Below, piece by piece: positions 14,682-22,795 of a DNA stretch of 64,000 nt. The position numbers and the translations under genes are program-made. The stretch is from the NCBI GenBank assembly GCA_937980205.1, contig CALJKW010000026.1, positions 1 through 64,000 on the forward strand. Direction: 5' to 3'. Numbering within the stretch: position 1 is the stretch's first letter; every line of letters starts with the position of its first letter. Source of the stretch: an uncultured Myxococcales bacterium. Its GTDB lineage: Bacteria; Myxococcota; Myxococcia; Myxococcales; Myxococcaceae. The notes beneath the pieces were generated by a model, which searched no databases, was not told the DNA's origin, and worked only from the letters and a program-made list of their open reading frames with translations.

Positions 14682-16925
14682 TCACGGCCTCCACGTGAAC
14701 GCCACCTTCGCGACGAGGCGCTGCTCCGGCGGCAGCGCGCCGTCCCACGGGAACAGCGCCCGCGTGTCGGTGAAGACGACGTAGAGAAACGACAGCGGCA
14801 GGAACTCCCACGCGAGGCGTGCGTTCAAGATGGAGCCGTTGCCCGCGGTGTCGCGCTGGTAGCTGCCGATGAGCTGCAGCTTCGGGCTCACCGCGAGCCG
14901 CGTCTCGATGCGCAGCAGGTGCGCCTCGGCGACGCCGGCGCGCACGCCTTCGCCCCAGAAGCGGTTGTACTCCCACGCGCCGTAGACCTGAACGTGCGGA
15001 ATCGGCTGCACCGACGCGCCGACCACCGAGCGCACCGTGTCGGAAGTGTAATAGCGGCCGCCCGTCACCTCGGCGGTGAGCTGCACGCGGCGGCTCGCCT
15101 GGCTCGCGGCGTAGACGCCCAGCCGCGTGTACGCGTACCGCCCCGGAGCGAACGACACGCCCGGCACCGGCGCGAAGTCTTCGTACAGCTGCTGCACCGA
15201 GGAGTCGGTGATGAGGAAGACGTCGTCTCCGCCGGCGAACAGGAACGTGAGCGGCGCGTACCAGAGCGAGGCCTCCTGAAACTCGCCGCGGTCGGCGCTC
15301 CACAGCACCCAGCCCTCGAAGGAGGAGCCGATGTTGCGCAGGAACGACGGCAGCGTCGGAGGCCTCCAGTCGAGCCAGCCTTCGGTGCCGACTCCGACCA
15401 TGTTCTCGCGACCGACGAAGCCGGTGCGCGCCTCGAAGTCGGGCGTGACGCCCGCGCCCCAGAACGTGATGCCGCCCAGGTTCGAGTCGAGCTCCGCCTC
15501 GGCGTAGCCGGCGGCGCCGTAGCGCGAGCGCGCGCCGGTCCACGTGCCCGAGCCCATCGCCGAGGCGCGGAGCGTGACGCCGCCTCCGCTCGAGCGCCAC
15601 AGCCCGTCGACGGAGGGCACCACGTTCGTCGTGGCGTCGCCTCCGTTCCACGCGAAGTCGTGGCGCAGCGCGACCAGGCCGCCGAGCCGGCTCTGCTGTC
15701 CGACGTGCTGCGTGTAGCGGCCGACGCCGAACAGCGCCGGAGCCGCTCCGCGCGCGGCGAGCGTCTGCACGAACAGCGCGCCCGCGCTGCGCTCGGGAGT
15801 CCGGTGCACGGCGCGGACTCCGACCGCGATGGGAACCGGCTGGCCGTTCTCGAGCCCGATGCGCCGCGAGAAGTACGGCTGGATGAAGCCCTCGTCGCCG
15901 ACGCTGAAGACTCCGGCGGACTCGAGGAAGAACTGCCGCCGCTCGGGGAAGAAGACCGAGAAGCGGGTGAGGTTCACGACGCGGCGGTCGACGTCGGTCT
16001 CCGCGAAGTCGGTGTTGACGGTGAGGTCGACGACGGTGTCGCTGCGCGGCGTCCACGTCACCTCGCCGCCGGCGCTCGGCACGAAGTGCGGGCCGCCCTC
16101 GTCGACGCGCTCGGCGCGCAGGCTCGCGTAGGGCCGCACCTGCAGCGCGACGAGCCGCGGCGGCGGAGGCTCGATGCCCTCGAGCCGGCCGGCGTACGTC
16201 ATGCGCCACGCGGAGAAGGTGCGCGGCACGGGGCTCCATGCGGTGTCCTCGTTGCGGCCGCGCTCGCGGCGGAAGAACTGAATGCCCCACTGCGTGCCGG
16301 GCGGCCCGTAGCGCAGGCTCTTCCACGGGATGGCGAGCTCGAGCGTCCAGCCCTGCTCGTCGCGCGCGGTCGCGGAAGCCCACACCGTGTCCCAGTTCGG
16401 CTCGAAGAGCGTGTCGTCGATGACCTGCTCGTCGCGCTGCGCGCCGTACGGGTTGATGGCGAAGGTGAACGCGTTGCGGCCGTCGCCGAACGTGTCGAGG
16501 ATGACGTTGAACGCGTCGGTCTCGGTCGTCGCCCAGTCGCGGCGCAGGTCGCGCTGGTTGAAGGCGAGCCAGCCACCGGGCTGCTCGAGGCGGGCGGCGA
16601 CGTAGAGCGCGTCGTCGTCCCAGGCGACCCAGACGGTGCTGGCGTGCGTGGCCTTCTCGCCCTGGTGCGGCTCGAACTGCACGAAGTCACCGGTGCCGTC
16701 GTGGGCCCAGGCGGCGTCGTCGAGCCGGCCGTCGAGCACGGGCGGCTGCGCGGCGCGAGGCGCGACCAGCTTCAGCCGCTGGTCGGGTGAAGGCGGGTCG
16801 AAGACCGCCGGCGCTCCCGTTTGCGCGAGGAGGATGAGCAGGAGCGGCGCCAAGGCAGAGCGGCGCCTACTACGACGGATTGGCTTGCGAAATCGCCGTC
16901 GCCGCGGAACACATGAGGCGGGCAA
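14682..16925 (-). CDS. DUF5916 protein with CBM9-like N-terminal domain
   Basis: 747 residues if TTG 16925 is used; the true start may be further in, since the signal peptide core is LAPLLLILLAQTGAPA at ~25-40. Residues ~50-225 match a carbohydrate-binding family 9-like domain (PVLDGRLDDAAW, ALYVAARLEQ, FAINPYGAQRDEQ, IPWKSLRYG). The remainder matches DUF5916, with DLTVNTDFAETDVDRRVVNL, FSVFFPERRQFFLESAGVF and SRRIGL, then alternating aromatic strands of an outer-membrane beta-barrel ending in an aromatic residue (VAFTWRP). Probably an outer-membrane protein of unknown substrate; relatives are widespread in Bacteroidetes and Myxococcota. The TTG shares a base with the divergent receiver gene's ATG. 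Confidence 0.85.
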   Translation of the reverse strand: MPASCVPRRRRFRKPIRRSRRRSALAPLLLILLAQTGAPAVFDPPSPDQRLKLVAPRAAQPPVLDGRLDDAAWAHDGTGDFVQFEPHQGEKATHASTVWVAWDDDALYVAARLEQPGGWLAFNQRDLRRDWATTETDAFNVILDTFGDGRNAFTFAINPYGAQRDEQVIDDTLFEPNWDTVWASATARDEQGWTLELAIPWKSLRYGPPGTQWGIQFFRRERGRNEDTAWSPVPRTFSAWRMTYAGRLEGIEPPPPRLVALQVRPYASLRAERVDEGGPHFVPSAGGEVTWTPRSDTVVDLTVNTDFAETDVDRRVVNLTRFSVFFPERRQFFLESAGVFSVGDEGFIQPYFSRRIGLENGQPVPIAVGVRAVHRTPERSAGALFVQTLAARGAAPALFGVGRYTQHVGQQSRLGGLVALRHDFAWNGGDATTNVVPSVDGLWRSSGGGVTLRASAMGSGTWTGARSRYGAAGYAEAELDSNLGGITFWGAGVTPDFEARTGFVGRENMVGVGTEGWLDWRPPTLPSFLRNIGSSFEGWVLWSADRGEFQEASLWYAPLTFLFAGGDDVFLITDSSVQQLYEDFAPVPGVSFAPGRYAYTRLGVYAASQASRRVQLTAEVTGGRYYTSDTVRSVVGASVQPIPHVQVYGAWEYNRFWGEGVRAGVAEAHLLRIETRLAVSPKLQLIGSYQRDTAGNGSILNARLAWEFLPLSFLYVVFTDTRALFPWDGALPPEQRLVAKVAFTWRP

Positions 16926-17290
16926 TGGCCGACAGCAAGATCCTGCTCGTCGACGACGACGAGGACTACGCGACCAGCATGGCCGAGCTGCTCGAGGGCG
17001 AGGGCCTCGGTGAAATCCTCCTCGCCAAAAACGGCAAGGAAGCGCTGACCGTGCTGCGCGAGCTGCACGAGCCGCCGTGCATGATTCTGCTCGACCTCGC
17101 GATGCCCCAGATGGACGGGCGCGAGCTGCTCGGCAAGCTCGAGGGCCGGCTCGCCGAGATTCCCGTCATCGTCTGCAGCGGTCAGAAGTCGGTGCAGTCT
17201 CCGCAGGTGGTCGCGCAGCTGCCGAAGCCGGTGGACATCGAGAAGCTGCTCGAGCTGTGCACGCGCCTCGCGCGGCGCAAAGAGGGCTGA
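16925..17290 (+). CDS. Single-domain response regulator (CheY-like)
   Basis: 121 residues from ATG 16925, preceded by GAGGCGGG as ribosome site; longer starts at 16880 and 16913 are possible. It is one receiver domain with the acidic pocket D10-D12, phosphoacceptor Asp57 (MILLDLAMP), Ser85 (VCSG) and Lys101 (LPKPVD). No output domain, so it probably signals by protein interaction or phosphorelay. No kinase is adjacent; the closest orphan histidine kinases lie at 22796-24163 and 51670-52821. It is divergent from the DUF5916 gene. Confidence 0.92.
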   Translation: MADSKILLVDDDEDYATSMAELLEGEGLGEILLAKNGKEALTVLRELHEPPCMILLDLAMPQMDGRELLGKLEGRLAEIPVIVCSGQKSVQSPQVVAQLPKPVDIEKLLELCTRLARRKEG

Positions 17291-17297
17291 GACGGCG

Positions 17298-17642
17298 TCA
17301 GCGCGACGCGATGGTCAGCAGCGTGCCGTCGACGACCTGCGACGCGCTCGCGTGCAGGTGAATGAAGAGGACGGCGACGTAGGCGAGGACGGCGGCGGTG
17401 ACTCCGACGCGCGCGATGAGGCGGTGCGCGTGCGGGCGGAGGATCAGCGCGACCAGCATGCCCAGCCCGAGCTTCACCGCGATGAACGCCGCGAGGCCGT
17501 GCTCGAGCACCTGCGCCATGACGGGGTTCGCCTCGGTCGCCCAGCCCGCCGCGACCCACCAGCTCGTGAAGACCGCGTCGAGCGCGTTGAGCACCAGCAA
17601 GGCCTTCAAACCACGGCGGTAATTCAGGGCGGGATGCGACAT
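17298..17642 (-). CDS. DUF5658-like small membrane protein
   Basis: 114 residues from ATG 17642. Three hydrophobic helices: LKALLVLNALDAVFTSWWV, AAFIAVKLGLGMLVALIL and VGVTAAVLAYVAVLFIHLH. The NALDAVFT...ATEANPVM pattern (helix, then E-x-NP in the loop) is the signature of DUF5658 proteins, whose role is unknown. Tail is short and polar. Converges with the receiver gene 7 bp away and is divergent from the TM2 gene. Confidence 0.75.
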   Translation of the reverse strand: MSHPALNYRRGLKALLVLNALDAVFTSWWVAAGWATEANPVMAQVLEHGLAAFIAVKLGLGMLVALILRPHAHRLIARVGVTAAVLAYVAVLFIHLHASASQVVDGTLLTIASR

Positions 17643-17730
17643 GCGATGACCTCTACGTACATTCTCGTAGCGGCCTCGCGGGCAGGTGCTTCGGCGTGCA
17701 ATCGCCCGCCGCTCCACGCGTATTCAGAGC

Positions 17731-17961
17731 ATGTCACGTCCTGGAATTGCCGCGGTGCTTTCGCTGCTCATCCCCGGAGTGGGGCAGATCTACAACGGCG
17801 ACATCCTAAGAGGCCTGTTCTGGCTGATCATCACCCCGGGCCTGTGGATCGGCTCCGGCGGCCTGCTCGGCTGGGTGTGCCACTTCATCAGCGCCGCGAC
17901 GGCGTTCAACCGCGCGGAGCTGAAGGAGCGCTGGTACCTGCGCGCCGGCATCGCGCGCTGA
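17731..17961 (+). CDS. TM2-domain-like small membrane protein
   Basis: 76 residues from ATG 17731. Two hydrophobic segments around a turn: IAAVLSLLIPGVGQIYNGD then LFWLIITPGLWIGSGGLLGWVCHF. The P-G-x-GQ-x-YNG-x motif between strands is characteristic of TM2-type proteins. Followed by a charged tail (NRAELKERWYLRAG). Function unknown; likely inner membrane. The stop lies within a perfect 12-bp palindrome (GATCAGCTGATC, 17960-17971). Confidence 0.8.
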   Translation: MSRPGIAAVLSLLIPGVGQIYNGDILRGLFWLIITPGLWIGSGGLLGWVCHFISAATAFNRAELKERWYLRAGIAR

Positions 17962-17971
17962 TCAGCTGATC

Positions 17972-17999
17972 GGATTCCGCCGCCGCTCAGGGTGAACGG
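17972..17999. repeat. REP-like element, partial copy
   Basis: The segment ends in CCGCTCAGGGTGAACGG (17983-17999), nearly identical to the end of the complete element at 27438-27495 (GGCTCAGGGTGACCGG). Only this half is recognisable here. It occupies the gap between two convergent genes, a usual place for REP sequences. Confidence 0.55.
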
Positions 18000-18015
18000 T
18001 GGCTTTCGCGCCGCT

Positions 18016-19401
18016 CTACATCCGCTGTTGCTTCAGCTGCATCTCGAGCTGCCGCCGCACTTCGGGCGGGAGCTGATCGAGCCCGCGAATCTGGTTCATG
18101 TCCGGCGGCGGCCGCTTCTTGAACAGCTCGAGGCCCTGCTCGAGCGAGGTCTTCTGCCCGACGGGGATCGAGTAGGTGAGCGCGTCGGCGGTGCCCTTCA
18201 CGTAGACGGCGTCCTTCGCGGCGGTCTCGGCGCCGAACTTCACCACCTGCTTGCCGCCGCCCTCGAGCTGCAGCTCGACCTGCGCGGTCGGCTTCGCGAG
18301 GCCGGCGGCGTTCTCGGCGACCCCGGTCTCGGCCTTCGTGGCCCGCATCGACTTGAAGCGCTGCAGCGTCGACATCACCATCGCGGGGTCGAGCTCGAAG
18401 CCGTCGGGCAGCTTCTTGGGCTCGAGCACCTTCCACTCCGCGCCGCTCTTCGCGAGCGTCGTCGTCTTGCCGCCGGCGGTGATGCTGAGCTTCGAGACCT
18501 TCTCCGGCTCGAACGACGCGAGCAGCGTGGTGTCGCGGAAGTCCTCCGGAGCCTTGAGCAGGTTCTGCGCCGTCCAGTCGGCGAGCAGGTACACCTGCGG
18601 GTCGCCGTCGACGCTCAGCGGCACGGTGCCCTCGGGCCTCTTCGCGCCGAGCTTCAAGGCCACCTTCTTGCCGTCTTTGAGCTCGAGCTCGAGCGACGCC
18701 TGCTGCTCGCCGAGCGCGTCGCCGAAGTCCTGCGCCTGCAGGCTCGTCGCGCTCTGCACCAGCCGCTTCGCGGCCTCGGGGTCGTAGCGGAAGCCGGCCG
18801 GCGGAGGAGGCTGCATCGTCCACGTGTCGCCCTCGCCGAGCTCGAGCGTGAACGCCGAGGCCGGCCGCGTGACGGTGACCTTCTTCACGTCTCCGTACTG
18901 CGCGGTGGCGATCGCCTTCTTGCGCCAGTCGCTCGCCTTCTTCTTCGCCTGCCAGCCGACCGGGCTCGTCGTGGTGAACACCGCGTTCGACTTCGCCTCG
19001 CGCACGTACATGCCGCCGGCCTTCGCCATCTTGCCGAACACGAGCGACCACTGCGGTCCGGCCGCGGTGGAGACCACCAGCTTCTGGCCCTTCGCGTCGT
19101 CGACCTCGAGCTCGGCGTGCTTCTCGACCTTGTCGGTCACGAAGTCGGTCGCGCGGAAGTCCTTCAGCGCGTCGACGAGGCCCTTCACCTGCGACTCCTC
19201 GGCGGCGTTGCCGTTCACCTTCCAGCTTCCGCCCTCGTTGGTGAGCTTCGCGTCCTTGAGCTCGATGGCGGTGACGTCGCCGCTCAAGCTCGGCAGCGAC
19301 AGCTTCGGCACGCCCTGGTTCACCTTGTCTTCGCGCGTCGCCAGCACCGCGACGAGGAGGAGCGCGAACACTCCGGCTGCAATCAGCGTCCCTTTCTTCA
19401 C
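18016..19401 (-). CDS. DUF4340 protein of a gliding-type ABC cluster
   Basis: 461 residues from GTG 19401, which overlaps the stop of the upstream permease gene (GTGA). One N-terminal transmembrane helix (GTLIAAGVFALLLVAVLATR) anchors a large periplasmic part with repeated DUF4340 elements: the IELKDAKLTNEGGSWKVNG opening, two or more TVTRPASAFTLELGEGDTW-type strands and SFEPEKVSKLSITAGGKTT. The protein ends in a charged Gln-rich tail. DUF4340 proteins are regularly encoded beside GldF/GldG-type ABC transporters and are assumed to act with them in the envelope; the substrate is unknown. Confidence 0.85.
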   Translation of the reverse strand: MKKGTLIAAGVFALLLVAVLATREDKVNQGVPKLSLPSLSGDVTAIELKDAKLTNEGGSWKVNGNAAEESQVKGLVDALKDFRATDFVTDKVEKHAELEVDDAKGQKLVVSTAAGPQWSLVFGKMAKAGGMYVREAKSNAVFTTTSPVGWQAKKKASDWRKKAIATAQYGDVKKVTVTRPASAFTLELGEGDTWTMQPPPPAGFRYDPEAAKRLVQSATSLQAQDFGDALGEQQASLELELKDGKKVALKLGAKRPEGTVPLSVDGDPQVYLLADWTAQNLLKAPEDFRDTTLLASFEPEKVSKLSITAGGKTTTLAKSGAEWKVLEPKKLPDGFELDPAMVMSTLQRFKSMRATKAETGVAENAAGLAKPTAQVELQLEGGGKQVVKFGAETAAKDAVYVKGTADALTYSIPVGQKTSLEQGLELFKKRPPPDMNQIRGLDQLPPEVRRQLEMQLKQQRM

Positions 19402-21740
19402 AGCGCGACCCTCGTGCGGCGGGCCTCGCGCATCCGCCAGCGGATGAGACCGAGCGCTGCCAGCGCGAGCGGCAGCCCGAACGCGTTGCCGAACTTGGCG
19501 GCGTTGCGCGTCGCGTCCGTCAGGTCCGTCTTCAGCGACGCGAGCTGCAGGCCGCGCGTGCGCATCGCGAGCAGCGCGGGGTCGAGCACGAGCCAGTCGG
19601 CGACGTTCATGATGAGCGGGATGTTCGGTCGCTGCAGGTAGTCGTCCCACAGCAGGTGCGAGGTGCCGGCGACGATGAGCCGCGACTCGGTCTTGCTCTC
19701 CGTCAGCAGCGCCGGAGCACCCGATACCGGCGGAGCCTCCGCCGCGTACGCGCTCTTCAGCTTGCCCGTCACCTGCACCATCAGGTCGTGCGGGCCGGTG
19801 AACGACACGGTCTCCGAGCGCCAGTCGCGGCGGGGGTCGAGGTTCTGCGGCTTCCCCTCCGTCCAGCTCTTCTGCGTCGAGCGCGCGAGCACGGTGACCG
19901 TCTTCCCGTCGCCGCCGGTCGCCGTGACCTTGGACGCGAAGGGGAACACGATCTCGCCGAGGCCCTTCGACACCGGGCTGTCGCCCTCCAGGCGCTTCAC
20001 CAGCGGCATGAACGGGTACGGCACCTGCTGCTGCACCATCATGAAGCCACGCTGCTCGCTCATGGTGAGCATGCCGGACGAGACATCGGCCACCATCTGG
20101 TCTCCGACCGTGATGCCGTACGCGCCGAGCAGCGTCGAGAGGCCGTGGTCCGCCGGCTTCTGGTCGTTCTGACGCATGTCGAAGTGGACGGTGTCGAGGA
20201 ACATCGCGACGGGCTTGCCCTCCATCAGCAGCTGGTCGATGGCCTTGAGCTCGTTCGGCTGCAGCGGCTTCTGAGGGCCAATGACCATCAGGCCGTCGAC
20301 GTCGGCGTCGAAGCGGTCCTTCCCCTGCAGCTCGACCGGCCGAACCTCGTACGTCTGCGAGAGCGCCGCCTGCAGGTTCCGCAGCTTGTCGCGCAGGCCC
20401 GGCTCGTCGTGGCCCTGCAGAAGCGCGATGACCGGCGTCTTCGGGCGCGTGAGCTTCCGCACCAGCGAGGTGAGGTCGTACTCGAGCTGGTTCAGGTTCT
20501 GCACCACGGGGATGACCTCCTTCTTCTCGTGGTGGCGGATGACGATGCCGAGGTACGCGCGCTTCGTCTGCGCCTGGTCCTGCGCGACGACGCGAATCTC
20601 GACCGGCTGAATGCCCATGGCCGCGAGGTCCTTCTCCTGCTGCGTCTGGTCGTAGAACTGGCGGCCGAAGATGTCGCGCTTCACCTCGCGCTTCGTGTCC
20701 TTGTCGTTCTCGGCGGGGTCGATGAACTCGAAGCTGACCTTGCCCTTCGAGGCGGCGCGGAACTCCTCGAGCACGTCGCGCACGTAGCGCGAGGCAGAGG
20801 AGTAGGGCGCCGGCAGCTCCTGCGTGAAGTACGCGGTGATGGTGACGTTGTCGTCGAGGCCGGACAGCGTCTCCTTCGTGGCGGCGGAGAGCGTGTAGGC
20901 CTTGTCCGCCGTGATGTCGAAGCGGGCGAACGCGCGCAGCGACAGCACGTTGACGAGCACGAGTGAGCCGATGACCGCGAGCGTGAACACCGTCGGGCTC
21001 GCCACCGACTTCGTCGACAGCTCGAGGCGGATGTTCGAGATGATCTGCGTCGTGAGCACGAGGCCTGCGGCCGTCAGCGACACGTAGAAGAGCAGGTCGC
21101 GCGTATCGAGCACGCCGCGCGCGATGTTCTCGAAGTGGTAGTCGACCGACAGGTACTCGAGGACTCCGGCGAGCGACTCGGGCAAGAGCAGCGCGAACTT
21201 GTCGACGATGTAGAACGCGAAGCAGATGATGAGCCCGATCACGAAGCCGACGATCTGGTTCTTCGACAGCGCGCTCGCCCACAGGCCCAGCGCGATGAAC
21301 GTCGACGCCAGCAGCAGCAGCCCCACGTAGCCGGCGATCACCGGCCCCCAGTCGAACGGAGCCCCCGGCGCCGTCAGCGAGCTCACCGTCACCGCGTACG
21401 GCAGCGTGAAGACGAGGCCCGCGGCCACCATGCCCAGCGCGGCGACGAACTTGCCCGCGACGAGCTGCCAGTTCTCCAGCGGCATGGTGAGCAGCAGCTC
21501 GAGCGTGCCGGTCTTCCGCTCCTCCGCGATGGAGCGCATGGTGATGGCGGGCACCAGCACCACGAACAACAGCGGGGCGACGGAGAAGAACCCGCGCAGC
21601 GACGCCTGACCCGCGAGGAACAGCGTGGAAAAATACAGCCACCCGGCGAGCAGCAGGAACGCGCCGAGCACGATGTACGCGATGGGCGAGGAGAAGAACG
21701 TCTTCAGCTCGCGTCGCGCGACGGCCATCACCGAGCTCAT
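19398..21740 (-). CDS. Fused ABC-2 permease and GldG-like protein
   Basis: 780 residues from ATG 21740. Residues ~1-240 are an ABC-2/GldF-type permease with six hydrophobic helices; ITMRSIAEERKTGTLELLLTMP after helix two is the family signature (quoted in part). Residues ~245-270 add another helix (VFTLAVIGSLVLVNVLSL), then ~280-720 match the GldG/ABC-type auxiliary domain (FDITADKAYTLS, TITAYFTQELPAPY, VIALLQGHDEP, GLMVIGPQKPL), ending in a last helix near 755. GldF and GldG are separate genes in Bacteroidetes, so this is a natural fusion. It overlaps the upstream ATPase stop by 4 bp. Substrate unknown; role in motility is not established here. Confidence 0.9.
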   Translation of the reverse strand: MSSVMAVARRELKTFFSSPIAYIVLGAFLLLAGWLYFSTLFLAGQASLRGFFSVAPLLFVVLVPAITMRSIAEERKTGTLELLLTMPLENWQLVAGKFVAALGMVAAGLVFTLPYAVTVSSLTAPGAPFDWGPVIAGYVGLLLLASTFIALGLWASALSKNQIVGFVIGLIICFAFYIVDKFALLLPESLAGVLEYLSVDYHFENIARGVLDTRDLLFYVSLTAAGLVLTTQIISNIRLELSTKSVASPTVFTLAVIGSLVLVNVLSLRAFARFDITADKAYTLSAATKETLSGLDDNVTITAYFTQELPAPYSSASRYVRDVLEEFRAASKGKVSFEFIDPAENDKDTKREVKRDIFGRQFYDQTQQEKDLAAMGIQPVEIRVVAQDQAQTKRAYLGIVIRHHEKKEVIPVVQNLNQLEYDLTSLVRKLTRPKTPVIALLQGHDEPGLRDKLRNLQAALSQTYEVRPVELQGKDRFDADVDGLMVIGPQKPLQPNELKAIDQLLMEGKPVAMFLDTVHFDMRQNDQKPADHGLSTLLGAYGITVGDQMVADVSSGMLTMSEQRGFMMVQQQVPYPFMPLVKRLEGDSPVSKGLGEIVFPFASKVTATGGDGKTVTVLARSTQKSWTEGKPQNLDPRRDWRSETVSFTGPHDLMVQVTGKLKSAYAAEAPPVSGAPALLTESKTESRLIVAGTSHLLWDDYLQRPNIPLIMNVADWLVLDPALLAMRTRGLQLASLKTDLTDATRNAAKFGNAFGLPLALAALGLIRWRMREARRTRVAL

Positions 21741-22693
21741 GCCGCCCTCCTCTCCGCAGCGGTGAGCTTGCGGAACGTCTCTTCGAGCGAGACCTGCACG
21801 CGCTCGAGCGAGAGCAGCACCCAGTCGTTCTTCACCGCGGCCTCGAACAGCGCGCGGCGCGGGTCTTCGTTGCCGAAGCGCAGCTTGAAGCCGAAGGTGT
21901 TGTCTCCCTCACCGTCGGCGGGCTCGACGCTCGTGACTCCGGGCACCGCGCCGAGCGTGAGGCGAACGGCGGCCTGGTCGAGCTTCGCGCCCGAGCGGGA
22001 GCCGAGCACCACGTGCAGCGAGCCGCCCTCGGACTGCTGCAGCCGCTCGGGAGCGTCGTCGGCGACGAGCTTGCCCTCGTTGATGATCAGCACGCGCGAG
22101 CAGGTGCTCTGCACCTCGGAGAGGATGTGCGTCGACAGGATGACCGTCTTCTCCTGGCCGAGCTCCTTGATCAGCGAGCGGATCTCGACGATCTGGTTCG
22201 GGTCGAGGCCGCTGGTCGGCTCGTCGAGGATGAGCAGCTCGGGCTCGTGCAGAATCGCCTGCGCCAGACCGACGCGCTGCCGGTAGCCCTTCGAGAGCTG
22301 GTTGATGTCCTTGCCCAGCACCTGGCCCAGGCCGCAGCGCTCGACGGCGCGCTTGATGCGGGCGGTGCGCTGGTCGGCGGGCACCTCGCGGACCTCCGCG
22401 GTGAAGCGCAGGAAGTCGATGACCATCATCTCTTCGTAGAGAGGGTTCGACTCGGGCAGGTAGCCGATGAGGCGCCGCGCGGCGACGGTGTCCTGCGTGA
22501 CGTCGATTCCGCCCACCATCGCGGTGCCCGACGTCGGCGTCGAGTACCCGGCGAGGATGCGCATCGTCGTGGTCTTGCCGGCGCCGTTCGGCCCCAAGAA
22601 GCCGACGACCTGTCCCTTCGGTACCTCGAACGAGAGCCCCTTGAGCGCTTCGTACTCGCCGAAGCGCTTCTTGAGCCCCGCAATCTGGATCAT
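21737..22693 (-). CDS. ABC transporter ATP-binding protein, GldA-like
   Basis: 318 residues from ATG 22693 (MIQIAGLKKRFG is a typical ABC start; an ATG at 22702 would add three residues). Complete ATPase: Walker A GPNGAGKT (34-41), Q/L region, signature LSKGYRQR in place of LSGGQ, Walker B LLILDEP, H-loop STHIL. A ~85-residue C-terminal extension follows, as in GldA/DrrA-type subunits of ABC-2 exporters. It drives the permease encoded directly downstream (4-bp overlap), and the three genes form one operon. Likely exports or remodels an envelope component. Confidence 0.93.
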   Translation of the reverse strand: MIQIAGLKKRFGEYEALKGLSFEVPKGQVVGFLGPNGAGKTTTMRILAGYSTPTSGTAMVGGIDVTQDTVAARRLIGYLPESNPLYEEMMVIDFLRFTAEVREVPADQRTARIKRAVERCGLGQVLGKDINQLSKGYRQRVGLAQAILHEPELLILDEPTSGLDPNQIVEIRSLIKELGQEKTVILSTHILSEVQSTCSRVLIINEGKLVADDAPERLQQSEGGSLHVVLGSRSGAKLDQAAVRLTLGAVPGVTSVEPADGEGDNTFGFKLRFGNEDPRRALFEAAVKNDWVLLSLERVQVSLEETFRKLTAAERRAA

Positions 22694-22795
22694 GGGAGGC
22701 ATATGGGCGCGAGCGGTAAAACTGCTCAGCGCACCTGTCAAGGTCGCACACGCGAAGGAATACGATTTGCATTCCGGCTGTAGAGGCCTCTCGGC

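Noticed and set aside
14298..16790. 830-codon plus-strand open frame
   Set aside because: It is the shadow of the DUF5916 gene; its product is compositionally biased and has no domain.
18251..21087. Serine/threonine-rich plus-strand open frames opposite the gliding-type ABC genes
   Set aside because: They are antisense to clear GldF/GldG and DUF4340 coding sequence and have no ribosome sites.
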